Shown piece after piece: positions 1 to 5,811 of a stretch of DNA of 6,517 bases. Each line of letters starts with the position of its first letter. Position 1 is the first letter of the stretch. The position numbers were made by a program, and so were the translations under genes. The notes under the pieces were generated by a model, which saw only the letters and a list, made by a program, of their open reading frames with translations, had not been told where the DNA came from and did no database searches. Source of the stretch: Bacillota bacterium (lineage in GTDB: Bacteria > Bacillota_A > Clostridia > DSM-8532); the NCBI GenBank assembly GCA_023424865.1, contig JAFADM010000147.1:1-6517 (forward strand), in the 5' to 3' direction.

Positions 1-2
1 TA

Positions 3-329
3 AGGCTCTGGCAGGAATGCATTGACGATGCACCGGAGGCATGGCGTCCACACGCTCATAGAGCGGACCGGATGGTTGCCATGGGCAGGTACGATGATGC
101 AATTAAGGATTACACCTCCTGGCTGGAAAAACAGCCCCATCCTTCATACACGGATCCTTATATTTGTATGGCGCTATTATATGAAGAGAAGGGTGATCTG
201 GCAAAAGCCGTTGAAATGAGGGAAGCGCAATTGCAGGCGTGCCGGAAGGACTATGGCTATGGCGAGGGTGAGGCGTGTGATGGGATACTTCGTGAGATCG
301 CGCGGCTTAAGACCATGTTAAATAGCTAA
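3..329 (+). CDS. TPR-like repeat protein, 3' part only
   Basis: The reading frame is open from the left window edge to a TAA at 327-329, so the gene starts upstream and only the last 108 codons are visible. An ATG at 72 exists, but the frame continues without a stop before it and the preceding residues (RLWQECIDDAPEAWRPHAHRAD) read as ordinary helical protein, so it is not the start. Two helix-turn-helix units with TPR-like spacing are visible: PEAW..AHRADRMVAMGRYDDAIKDY and a second around DPYICMALLYEEKGDLAKAVEMRE, with the small/large residue pattern (A/G-x-x-Y/L ... A) typical of tetratricopeptide repeats. TPR units mediate protein-protein contacts. No signal, membrane segment or catalytic motif is seen in this part, so the function of the whole protein cannot be named. 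It is followed at once by a strong terminator, so it is the last gene of its transcript. Confidence 0.75.
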   Translation, partial: RLWQECIDDAPEAWRPHAHRADRMVAMGRYDDAIKDYTSWLEKQPHPSYTDPYICMALLYEEKGDLAKAVEMREAQLQACRKDYGYGEGEACDGILREIARLKTMLNS

Positions 330-353
330 AACCAATACTCTTAATAACGAATT
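319..353 (+). repeat. Copy A of a sequence shared upstream of two terminators
   Basis: This stretch begins with TAAATAGCT, which overlaps the stop of the TPR gene, and runs into the terminator at 357-395. It matches 5812-5847 in about 29 of 37 aligned columns, including an identical first 9 bases and the later ATAACG. Both copies lie just before a GCCG-type terminator hairpin. Common origin is inferred from this resemblance only. Confidence 0.4.
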
Positions 354-356
354 GTG

Positions 357-395
357 AAAAAAGCCGTCGGGCACGAAAAACCCGGCGGCTTTTTT
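357..395 (+). terminator. Strong bidirectional rho-independent terminator
   Basis: Two 15-base arms (357-371, AAAAAAGCCGTCGGG; 381-395, CCCGGCGGCTTTTTT) pair fully with a single T-G wobble around a 9-base loop. The right arm ends in a run of six T, and the left arm starts with six A, so the same hairpin gives a U-tract on both strands. It lies between the convergent TPR gene and lipoprotein gene and probably ends transcription of both. Confidence 0.9.
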
Positions 396-422
396 GAATG
401 GCCTTTTATGAAAGAAGCTTAC

Positions 423-1433
423 TTACTTCTCATAAATCAATTGACACCGGGAAAGCTTTAAAAACTCTCCGTCTTGAACCGTAATGGTTCTTGAACCGCT
501 AAAGGTCTCAATATCAACTATTGTCGTCTGTCTTGCGTCGTTATAGATGCAAAAGAAGCCTGTATCATCTGTTGCAGCAATTTCATATTCCCCGGCTGCA
601 AGGTGCTTTCCTATCCCATACATGCCGTCGTAAAATTTGCCATATACGGGCTTAAGCTCAGGAGCGCCGTCATAGGGCACGGCATAGGAACGGGAGAGTG
701 TGAGGTATTCACCTTTTTTAACATCGATAATGGAATGTGTTCTGAGATTGTCACTGTAAAGTATTTTTTCCTTATCTGATTCGGATGACACGGAAAAATA
801 GCCGGAGTAGGTATCATCTTCTTTAAATACCATGTATAAGCCAGGCTCCATGTCTTTTCCTACGGTATATTCCCCCGGCATAGTGGCTTTGGAAAGGTCA
901 ATTTCTTCGGAGGGCTGAAAAGGATTTGGGACTAAAGAAAGATTCGCTGTAAATTGCTCCTCATTGGTACGCTTAAAGGTCAGGCTATAGCTTTCGGACG
1001 GTTCTTCGACAATATAGCCAATGCCAAATTCACGTTTTGTGCCGGGCAAAACAAGCTCAGGCTCATTGAAGATGTCATATAAAGTAGTGAACTGGCTCAA
1101 AGGGTTATTGTTCTCATCGAAAAGGACAAATCCCTGTGGATTTAAATCTGCTCCCTTGGAAAGGAGGTTTTTAAAATTCTGGTTTTCTAAAACAAAATGT
1201 AAAACAACCACCTGTTTTTCAGAATTATCCTTGTATCTTTCCCACCAGTCCGTTTGATACAGCCCTAAAAGCGTAAGCGTATAGGAACCGCTTGAGGTGT
1301 CAATTGTATAGGGAGCGTTTAATTCCAGTGACTGTACCGCGGTGGAGGTTTTGCCGGTGAAGTCGGTTAAATTGAGGCTGCATGAAGTTAAAAGAAAGGA
1401 TATAAGGAAAGTAAACAAAACAAATCTTTTCAA
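423..1433 (-). CDS. Secreted lipoprotein with N-terminal Ig-like domain and duplicated C-terminal module
   Basis: The 336-residue product begins with a lipoprotein signal: basic KR, a hydrophobic stretch, and a lipobox LTSC with the lipidated Cys at residue 18. The mature protein should therefore be anchored on the outer face of the membrane. Residues about 35-165 look like a beta-sandwich of the DUF4352/DUF5067 type: hydrophobic strands, VVVLHFVLENQ, then a late LVLPGTKREFGIGYIV strand pair. Residues about 187-254 and 270-335 are two copies of one module, sharing G-x-Y-x-(I/V)-G-K-x-(M/L) at the start, PG/AG-(L/E)-Y, a central Y/F-F strand, and a closing (K/D)GE(Y/F)LxLSR. The start is a TTG at 1433-1431, chosen because it gives the full signal peptide and has AGGAGA 7 bases upstream. 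The gene is monocistronic as far as can be seen. No enzyme motif is visible; a binding or envelope-stress role is possible but not shown. Confidence 0.85.
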   Translation of the reverse strand: MKRFVLFTFLISFLLTSCSLNLTDFTGKTSTAVQSLELNAPYTIDTSSGSYTLTLLGLYQTDWWERYKDNSEKQVVVLHFVLENQNFKNLLSKGADLNPQGFVLFDENNNPLSQFTTLYDIFNEPELVLPGTKREFGIGYIVEEPSESYSLTFKRTNEEQFTANLSLVPNPFQPSEEIDLSKATMPGEYTVGKDMEPGLYMVFKEDDTYSGYFSVSSESDKEKILYSDNLRTHSIIDVKKGEYLTLSRSYAVPYDGAPELKPVYGKFYDGMYGIGKHLAAGEYEIAATDDTGFFCIYNDARQTTIVDIETFSGSRTITVQDGEFLKLSRCQLIYEK

Positions 1434-1440
1434 AGTAGGC

Positions 1441-1446
1441 TCTCCT
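1441..1446 (-). promoter_or_regulatory. Ribosome binding site fixing a TTG start
   Basis: On the minus strand AGGAGA stands 7 bases before the TTG codon at 1433-1431. There is no ATG near the beginning of the signal peptide, so this site is what supports the TTG start of the lipoprotein gene. Confidence 0.75.
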
Positions 1447-1478
1447 AAGTGAAGTATTTCACATGAAAAAGGTATAAA

Positions 1479-1484
1479 ATTATA
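1479..1484 (-). promoter_or_regulatory. Candidate -10 box for the lipoprotein gene
   Basis: The minus strand reads a perfect TATAAT here, about 45 bases before the TTG start. No convincing -35 hexamer lies 16-18 bases upstream (the best is CTCAAA at 18 bases, 3 of 6 matches), so the promoter may be activator dependent or the match may be chance in A+T-rich DNA. Confidence 0.4.
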
Positions 1485-1614
1485 CTAACACAACACGCTA
1501 TGTTTGAGAATAACACAATTGATCACAGGGCTTTTAATGACTTAGCCTCTCTGCCTGGAGCCAAAGTTCTAAAGGCAAGCCATTCTTAAATAAAAGGAAA
1601 ATTCTATTCAGATG

Positions 1615-1643
1615 TTGACATATGGAAAATTAGATTATACTAT
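1615..1643 (+). promoter_or_regulatory. Sigma-A type promoter of the perR-katA operon
   Basis: A perfect TTGACA -35 box lies at 1615-1620. With the standard 17-base spacer the -10 is TACTAT (1638-1643, 4 of 6); an alternative TATACT at 1636-1641 matches better but leaves only 15 bases. Start of transcription would be near 1650, about 30 bases before the perR ATG. The operator-like dyads at 1638-1652 and 1651-1665 overlap or follow the -10, as expected for repression. Confidence 0.7.
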
Positions 1644-1665
1644 TAAGTAGTAATAATTCTTAATA
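1638..1665 (+). promoter_or_regulatory. Candidate PerR/Fur-family operator (two overlapping 7-1-7 dyads)
   Basis: Two 15-base imperfect palindromes sit side by side. TACTATTAAGTAGTA (1638-1652) pairs in 6 of 7 arm positions around a central A. TAATAATTCTTAATA (1651-1665) pairs in 5 of 7 and matches the known PerR box TTATAATNATTATAA at 10 of 14 defined positions. Family operators have this 7-1-7 form, and the position over the -10 and transcription start suits autorepression. A wider inverted repeat TATTAAG (1641-1647) / CTTAATA (1659-1665) links the two. Binding itself is inferred. Confidence 0.5.
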
Positions 1666-1680
1666 AAGAGTGATTATTTT

Positions 1681-2082
1681 ATGCGTAACAGTTTGCAGAA
1701 ACAACTTGTGCTTGATGCTTTAAAACAACTCCATCACCCTTCTGTTATGGAGATTTATACGCATATTCAGAAAATGTACCCACATATCAGTATGGGGACG
1801 GTATATAGGAACTTGAACCGTTTAGTAGAAAGCAAGAAGGTCACTAAATTATCCTTTTCCCATGAAGCGGATCGTTTCGAGCTTGAAGGTCCCCGGCATT
1901 ATCACATTGTTTGCTCCAAATGCGGCGCTATTGCCGATTTGGGGGATATTGAGCCGGAGCCATTAATTAAGCTGGGAAAGAGGGTAGAGGCTTCAACAGG
2001 TTTTTTAGTGCATGATCACGACCTTTTTTTTAACGGATTGTGCCCTCAATGCAGGAGGGATAATCAAATAAAAGCTATGTAG
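1681..2082 (+). CDS. perR: PerR-type peroxide-sensing Fur-family repressor
   Basis: This 133-residue protein is a Fur-superfamily metalloregulator. The N-terminal winged helix has the recognition helix SMGTVYRNLNRL (37-48). The C-terminal dimerisation domain carries both structural zinc pairs, C78-x-x-C81 and C121-x-x-C124. Regulatory metal ligands line up with Bacillus subtilis PerR: H19 (H37), H73 and H75 (H91, H93) and D86 (D104). The Asp at D86 is the residue that separates peroxide-sensitive PerR from Fur, where it is Glu. The fifth ligand, D85 in B. subtilis, is E67 here, which is unusual. The protein lacks about 17 N-terminal residues relative to B. subtilis PerR (145 aa), as in short clostridial relatives. 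Location directly before catalase supports PerR over Fur or Zur. In such proteins H2O2 oxidises the Fe-ligating His residues and releases DNA. The ribosome site is weak (AAAGAG, 10 bases away), suggesting modest expression. Confidence 0.85.
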   Translation: MRNSLQKQLVLDALKQLHHPSVMEIYTHIQKMYPHISMGTVYRNLNRLVESKKVTKLSFSHEADRFELEGPRHYHIVCSKCGAIADLGDIEPEPLIKLGKRVEASTGFLVHDHDLFFNGLCPQCRRDNQIKAM

Positions 2083-2090
2083 GAAGAAAC

Positions 2091-3629
2091 ATGAAGGATG
2101 AACAAGGGAAACAAAACCTGACCACAGCTTACGGAAGGCCGGTTGAGAACGATCAGTCATCCATTACAACAGGCGGTAAAACAGGACATGGCTATGGGCT
2201 TTTAAACGACACTCATCTGGTTGAGAAATTGGCTCACTTTACCCGCGAGCGTATTCCCGAGCGGGTTGTTCACGCTAAAGGCGCCGGAGCTTACGGCTAC
2301 TTTGAGGTAACAAAGGATCTTTCCCGTTACACAAGGGCCAAATTTCTTTCAGAAGCCGGGAAAAAGACCGAAGCGTTTGTCCGTTTCTCCACCGTAGGCG
2401 GCGAAAAGGGCTCGGCAGACGCGGAACGGGATCCCCGAGGCTTTGCAGTTAAGCTTTACACCGAGGAAGGCAATTATGATATTGTAGGCAATAACACCCC
2501 TGTTTTCTTTATCCGTGACGCTATCAAATTTCCCGATTTCGTACATACTCAAAAACGGGATCCTCAGAGCAATTTAAAAGACCCTCTTATGTTCTGGGAC
2601 TTTCTATCCCTTACTCCGGAATCCACCCATCAGGTGACCTTCCTGTTTTCTGACCGGGGTACACCCGCAGATTACAGGCACATGGACGGCTTCGGGGCCA
2701 ACACATGGATGTTCTATAATGATAAGGACGAGCATTTTTGGTTTAAATGGCACTTTAAGAACGAACAGGGCATAAAGAATCTGACTGCCCAGGAGGCAAC
2801 GGAGCTTGCAGGCAAGGATCCGGATCATGCTACCCGGGATTTATTTGACGCCATTGCCCGAAAGGAATTCCCGGCCTGGAAGGTCTATGTTCAGATTATG
2901 ACACCTCAGCAGGCAGCCGAATACCGGTTCGATCCCTTTGATGTGACAAAGGTTTGGTTCCATGGCGATTTTCCCCTTATAGAAGTAGGGAGAATGGTTT
3001 TGGACCGCAATCCGGATAATTTCTATGCCGAGGTGGAGCAGGCTGCTTTTGCGCCCAGCACCCTTGTGCCCGGCATTTATCCGTCTCCCGACAAGCTTCT
3101 TCAGGGAAGACTTTTTGCCTATGAGGATGCTCACCGCTACCGCCTTGGAAAGAACCACGATCTTATTCCTGTCAACTCTCCCAAGGGGACCCAGGCCTAT
3201 ACCAATGAACGGGACGGCACTATGATGACAGGCTCCAACTATGGCTCGACAGCCAATTACTACCCCAACTCCGTTAACGGTTATGCCGAAGCAAAGCACA
3301 TAAAGGATGTCCCGGCGTTAGCTCTGGAGGAAGCTAAAATAGCCCGCCATAATGTAGCCGTTGTTGATGATGACTATTTTCAGACAGGGGAGCTTTACCG
3401 CAGGGTACTTGATGAGGAAGGCAGAAAGCATCTTATTTCCAATATATCCGGACATTTAAAGGGTGCGCCTGAACGTATCCAATACCGGCAGACGTCATTG
3501 TTTTATAAGGTGGATGCGGATTATGGAACACGCATTGCCGGTGTTCTGGCTCTGGATATTGAAAGAGTCAAAGAGCTATCTTTAATGAACGATGAGGAAA
3601 GGGCGGCGGCGACGGCCAGGGAGGCATGA
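2091..3629 (+). CDS. katA: Monofunctional haem catalase (small subunit type)
   Basis: The 512-residue product converts 2 H2O2 to water and oxygen in the cytoplasm. The catalase active-site signature is present with catalytic H61 in ERVVHAKGAGAYGYF, distal Asn in VGNNTP (134/135), and the haem-ligand signature RLFAYEDAH with proximal Y344. Length and lack of a C-terminal flavodoxin-like domain place it with small-subunit, haem b catalases (clade 3 type is my inference). No residue expected in the core is missing and the frame is intact. The ATG at 2091 is preceded by AGGAAG (2081-2086), whose first two bases belong to the perR TAG stop, so the two genes are 8 bases apart and co-transcribed. 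Its stop codon overlaps the start of the next gene. Regulation is expected through the PerR-like protein encoded upstream. Confidence 0.97.
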   Translation: MKDEQGKQNLTTAYGRPVENDQSSITTGGKTGHGYGLLNDTHLVEKLAHFTRERIPERVVHAKGAGAYGYFEVTKDLSRYTRAKFLSEAGKKTEAFVRFSTVGGEKGSADAERDPRGFAVKLYTEEGNYDIVGNNTPVFFIRDAIKFPDFVHTQKRDPQSNLKDPLMFWDFLSLTPESTHQVTFLFSDRGTPADYRHMDGFGANTWMFYNDKDEHFWFKWHFKNEQGIKNLTAQEATELAGKDPDHATRDLFDAIARKEFPAWKVYVQIMTPQQAAEYRFDPFDVTKVWFHGDFPLIEVGRMVLDRNPDNFYAEVEQAAFAPSTLVPGIYPSPDKLLQGRLFAYEDAHRYRLGKNHDLIPVNSPKGTQAYTNERDGTMMTGSNYGSTANYYPNSVNGYAEAKHIKDVPALALEEAKIARHNVAVVDDDYFQTGELYRRVLDEEGRKHLISNISGHLKGAPERIQYRQTSLFYKVDADYGTRIAGVLALDIERVKELSLMNDEERAAATAREA

Positions 3630-3949
3630 TGTTTGATAATTTCATGCTTGAAGGAGTATTTATTGGCGGGGGAACCTTTCTGATTATTGGAATATTGCAC
3701 CCTGTTGTGATTAAAGCCGAATATCAGTGGGGAAAGAGGGTTTGGCCGGTATTTCTCCTGGCCGGACTATCTGCTATTGCCTGTTCTCTTTTTACAGCCA
3801 ATATCGTGGCCTCCGCGCTTTTGGCCGTTTTGGGGTTTTCGCTCTTATGGAGTATCCGGGAGCTTTTTGAACAGGAGCAACGCGTAAAAAAAGGCTGGTA
3901 TCCGGAAAATTCACTAAGGATAAAGTGCTCCAAGCGTATCAGGGACTAG
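3629..3949 (+). CDS. DUF4491 small membrane protein, coupled to catalase
   Basis: About 106 residues with three predicted membrane helices (about 9-28, 39-56, 59-76), then a basic cytosol-like tail. The conserved blocks of the DUF4491 family as I remember it are present: HPVVIKAEY (24-32), a Trp after KRV (39), WSIRELFEQ (74-82) and RVKKGWYP (85-92). No function is known for this family. The katA stop TGA (3627-3629) overlaps the start as TGATG; an ATG three bases earlier (3626, ATGA overlap) is possible, but it lies only 1 base after the GGGAGG site (3619-3624), while 3629 lies 4 bases after it. The overlap means translation is coupled to catalase, so the protein should be made together with it. 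Helping catalase, haem or redox balance at the membrane is only a guess from context. Confidence 0.85.
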   Translation: MFDNFMLEGVFIGGGTFLIIGILHPVVIKAEYQWGKRVWPVFLLAGLSAIACSLFTANIVASALLAVLGFSLLWSIRELFEQEQRVKKGWYPENSLRIKCSKRIRD

Positions 3950-4007
3950 TGTCCGGTACTGTCTTACAAAAATTCTATGAATAAATAAGGGAAGAGCATA
4001 ACGCCTG

Positions 4008-4071
4008 GGGGGCGGATGTCAAGGATGCAAAGGACGGTAAAGCTGTTTGTTTATCCTTGACGTCCGGCCCC
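4008..4071 (+). other. Long intergenic hairpin after the catalase operon
   Basis: Two 19-base arms, 4008-4026 and 4053-4071, pair with one mismatch (G opposite G at the fifth base) and one wobble. The 26-base loop can itself pair further (GCAAA 4027-4031 with TTTGT 4047-4051). Only three T follow on the plus strand, so it is a poor rho-independent terminator; it could still end or stabilise the katA-DUF4491 mRNA. The rest of the 3950-4189 gap holds A+T-rich DNA with no ORF of note; no clear promoter for the next gene was found. Confidence 0.6.
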
Positions 4072-4189
4072 TTTGGTGTACGGGATGGAAAACCTTATAT
4101 AAAAGTATTTTCAATTACTGTTAACTGATGTAAGCTTTATTAAAGAATATTATTGCGAATTAAGGCAAAAGGATTAAAAGGGTTATAGG

Positions 4190-4894
4190 ATGGAACTCTA
4201 TGCTGTCAAATATGGAGAAAACTTTAAATACGCCAGTTATAAGACCGTTTACCGCAATGACAACTGCACCGGGCTGGTGCCGGATTTTGTATTTCTGAAT
4301 TACATCGCAAAAGTGGGGAATAAGGTCATCCTTTTTGATACCGGATTTCGTAACGGAGAAACGGCCAAACGGAATGAAACGACACTTTATAATGTTGAAG
4401 AAGAAATTCATGCGCTGACGGGTGGTAAAACAGATACTGTTTTTATTACCCATGCCCATTTTGACCATGTTGAAAATCTGGACTTGTACCCGACGGCAGA
4501 ATTAATTTTATCCCAGGGAACATGGAATGAAATGGAGAAAAGCTACCCGGACTTAACAAGAATCTGGGCCGGCAGCGAGAAGCTCCATACCGTTAACTCT
4601 GAGTTCTCTTATCAGGATCTGCTCAAATTTTCTGTAATCAATGGCCATATGAATGGGTCGTCCGTCATTGTCATTGATTATCAGAATAAAAAGTACCTCA
4701 TCGCTGGCGATGAAGCCTATCTATGTGATAATTTCATACAAAACATCCCAATAAGTATGACCTTTGACGCAAAGAAGAATGCGGATTTTATTGCTATGAT
4801 ACATCAAAAGGATATTGTTCCGCTAACCTGTCATGATGGAAGCATTATGAAAAGCTACCCAAAGATTTCAGAGCATATTGTAAGGATTATTTAA
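4190..4894 (+). CDS. Metallo-beta-lactamase fold hydrolase, N-acyl homoserine lactonase-like
   Basis: The 234-residue cytoplasmic protein carries a full two-metal site: H88-x-H90-x-D92-H93 in THAHFDH, H153 in NGHMNGSS, D174 in AGDEAY and H215 in TCHD. Spacing is close to that of the Bacillus AHL lactonase AiiA: 60 residues from the HxHxDH end to the third His in both, and Tyr177 sits three residues after D174 as the catalytic Tyr194 does after Asp191 in AiiA. The following NFxxxxP segment also resembles it. Such enzymes open the lactone ring of acyl homoserine lactones, but related proteins hydrolyse other esters or lactones, so the substrate is unproven. AAAAGGG (4176-4182) lies 7 bases before the ATG. 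It stands alone between a large hairpin and the acetyltransferase unit. No signal peptide is seen. Confidence 0.85.
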   Translation: MELYAVKYGENFKYASYKTVYRNDNCTGLVPDFVFLNYIAKVGNKVILFDTGFRNGETAKRNETTLYNVEEEIHALTGGKTDTVFITHAHFDHVENLDLYPTAELILSQGTWNEMEKSYPDLTRIWAGSEKLHTVNSEFSYQDLLKFSVINGHMNGSSVIVIDYQNKKYLIAGDEAYLCDNFIQNIPISMTFDAKKNADFIAMIHQKDIVPLTCHDGSIMKSYPKISEHIVRII

Positions 4895-4954
4895 CTGGCA
4901 GCTATCCGCTTTAATGGCTATTTTGGGGAACAGGTGAGAGAATGATTTAAGCTG

Positions 4955-4976
4955 TTTTGTAGATTGTTTTACAAAA
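4955..4976. promoter_or_regulatory. Inverted repeat TTTTGTA-N8-TACAAAA
   Basis: Perfect 7-base arms (4955-4961 and 4970-4976) surround 8 bases, just before the ribosome site of a mini-ORF and the acetyltransferase gene. The spacing suits a dimeric repressor site or a small RNA hairpin; with no T-run following it is not a normal terminator. Function is inferred. The rest of the 4895-5033 gap holds a weak 6-bp hairpin (4900-4919) that might help end the lactonase message. Confidence 0.35.
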
Positions 4977-4990
4977 TAAGGAGCTATAAA

Positions 4991-5014
4991 ATGATTATGG
5001 TAAGCTTCAAATAG
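4991..5014 (+). CDS. Leader-like mini-ORF (7 residues) before the acetyltransferase
   Basis: ATG ATT ATG GTA AGC TTC AAA TAG encodes MIMVSFK. It has a near-perfect AAGGAG (4978-4983) 7 bases upstream, a stronger translation start than several full genes in this window. The stop is 19 bases before the acetyltransferase ATG, which has its own GGAGG. The arrangement resembles a short leader peptide or upstream ORF that adjusts translation or transcription of a downstream gene. No stall motif is recognised, and the mini-ORF could also be chance. Confidence 0.35.
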   Translation: MIMVSFK

Positions 5015-5033
5015 GATCCTATGGAGGAATTCT

Positions 5034-5801
5034 ATGTTAAAAATGGATGCACCCTATTCATTACAGCTTATTTCAATGTTCAGTGCCTATACCCATAGTA
5101 TTCCCGTTATCTATTCTGTTCTCGAAGGGCAATATGCAGGTGACTTATTTGTTGATTCAAAGGACAATCCGCAAATAGCCATACTCTTCACACCCTTTGA
5201 CTTTCATTTTGTAGCAGGCAACGCACAGATAAATAAATGCGTTGATGTCATCGACAAGGCGATTTTTGAACACTACCTGCCTGAAACCGGGAAAAAGGAA
5301 GCTATTGTTTTTTGCCCTGATCCTCTATGGGATAAAGTGCTGGATGAGGTTTTCAAAAGGCATAATGGTATTAAAGATAATCGAAGAGTATTCCGATTGA
5401 ATAAGGAACATTTTATAAATCATGTTTATGGCTCCGGAAAAACACTTGAAGGTGTTGAAAATCAACTCTTTTACGAGCAGGAAAGAGGAGCAGAAAAACA
5501 ATACCCTACCTGCCGTGTGTTTAAAGACGAAGAATGTGTGAGCTTTTGCTCCGGTTTTATGCTGGGAAAAGGCCATGCCGAGATAGATGTTTTTACTCTT
5601 ATAGAACACAGAAGAAAAGGTTATGCCAAGGAAGCCTCTGTAACTTTAATTAATGAGTTACTGAACAGTGGCATTGAACCGGATTGGTGTACCTGGCCCT
5701 ATCGAACGGAATCAGAAAAGCTGGCGCTTTCTTTAGGCTATAAGTTATGGAAGGATATTCCTGCTCACATTTGGGTGGAGGCGGAATGTGGCGTTCTTTA
5801 A
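5034..5801 (+). CDS. GNAT-family N-acetyltransferase
   Basis: The 255-residue protein has an N-terminal half with no recognised motif (1-120) and a C-terminal GNAT fold. The acetyl-CoA pyrophosphate-binding motif A is visible as EIDVFTLIEHRRKGYAKEAS (183-202), with the R/Q-x-x-G-x-A core at R193-A198. It is followed by a helix and then WPYRTESEKLALSLGYK (221-237), the usual serine-Leu-Gly strand end of GNAT domains. The layout recalls the Pfam GNAT_acetyltran group, to which, from memory, the zwittermicin A resistance protein ZmaR belongs. The acceptor substrate cannot be read from sequence; an antibiotic or small amine is possible. The ATG is placed by GGAGG (5023-5027) 6 bases upstream. It is cytoplasmic, monocistronic, and may be controlled by the mini-ORF and inverted repeat upstream. 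Confidence 0.85.
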   Translation: MLKMDAPYSLQLISMFSAYTHSIPVIYSVLEGQYAGDLFVDSKDNPQIAILFTPFDFHFVAGNAQINKCVDVIDKAIFEHYLPETGKKEAIVFCPDPLWDKVLDEVFKRHNGIKDNRRVFRLNKEHFINHVYGSGKTLEGVENQLFYEQERGAEKQYPTCRVFKDEECVSFCSGFMLGKGHAEIDVFTLIEHRRKGYAKEASVTLINELLNSGIEPDWCTWPYRTESEKLALSLGYKLWKDIPAHIWVEAECGVL

Positions 5802-5811
5802 TGAGGCTATG

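Noticed and set aside
22..219. 65-residue plus-strand frame with a TTG start
   Set aside because: It overlaps the TPR-like frame, is Arg/Trp rich and has no ribosome site.
2841..3299. 152-residue open frame on the minus strand inside catalase
   Set aside because: It is a shadow of the katA codon pattern with no recognisable motif, and the plus-strand catalase is certain.
4100..4160. Possible promoter for the lactonase gene (TTAACT at 4121, GAATAT at 4145)
   Set aside because: Both hexamers match the consensus poorly, so I could not support it.
4160..4468. 102-residue minus-strand frame over the lactonase start
   Set aside because: It lies opposite the clear MBL-fold gene and has no family resemblance.
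5014..5032. GGATCC and GAATTC sites 13 bases apart, resembling a cloning linker
   Set aside because: They form part of the natural leader and ribosome site region, and no other vector sequence is present.
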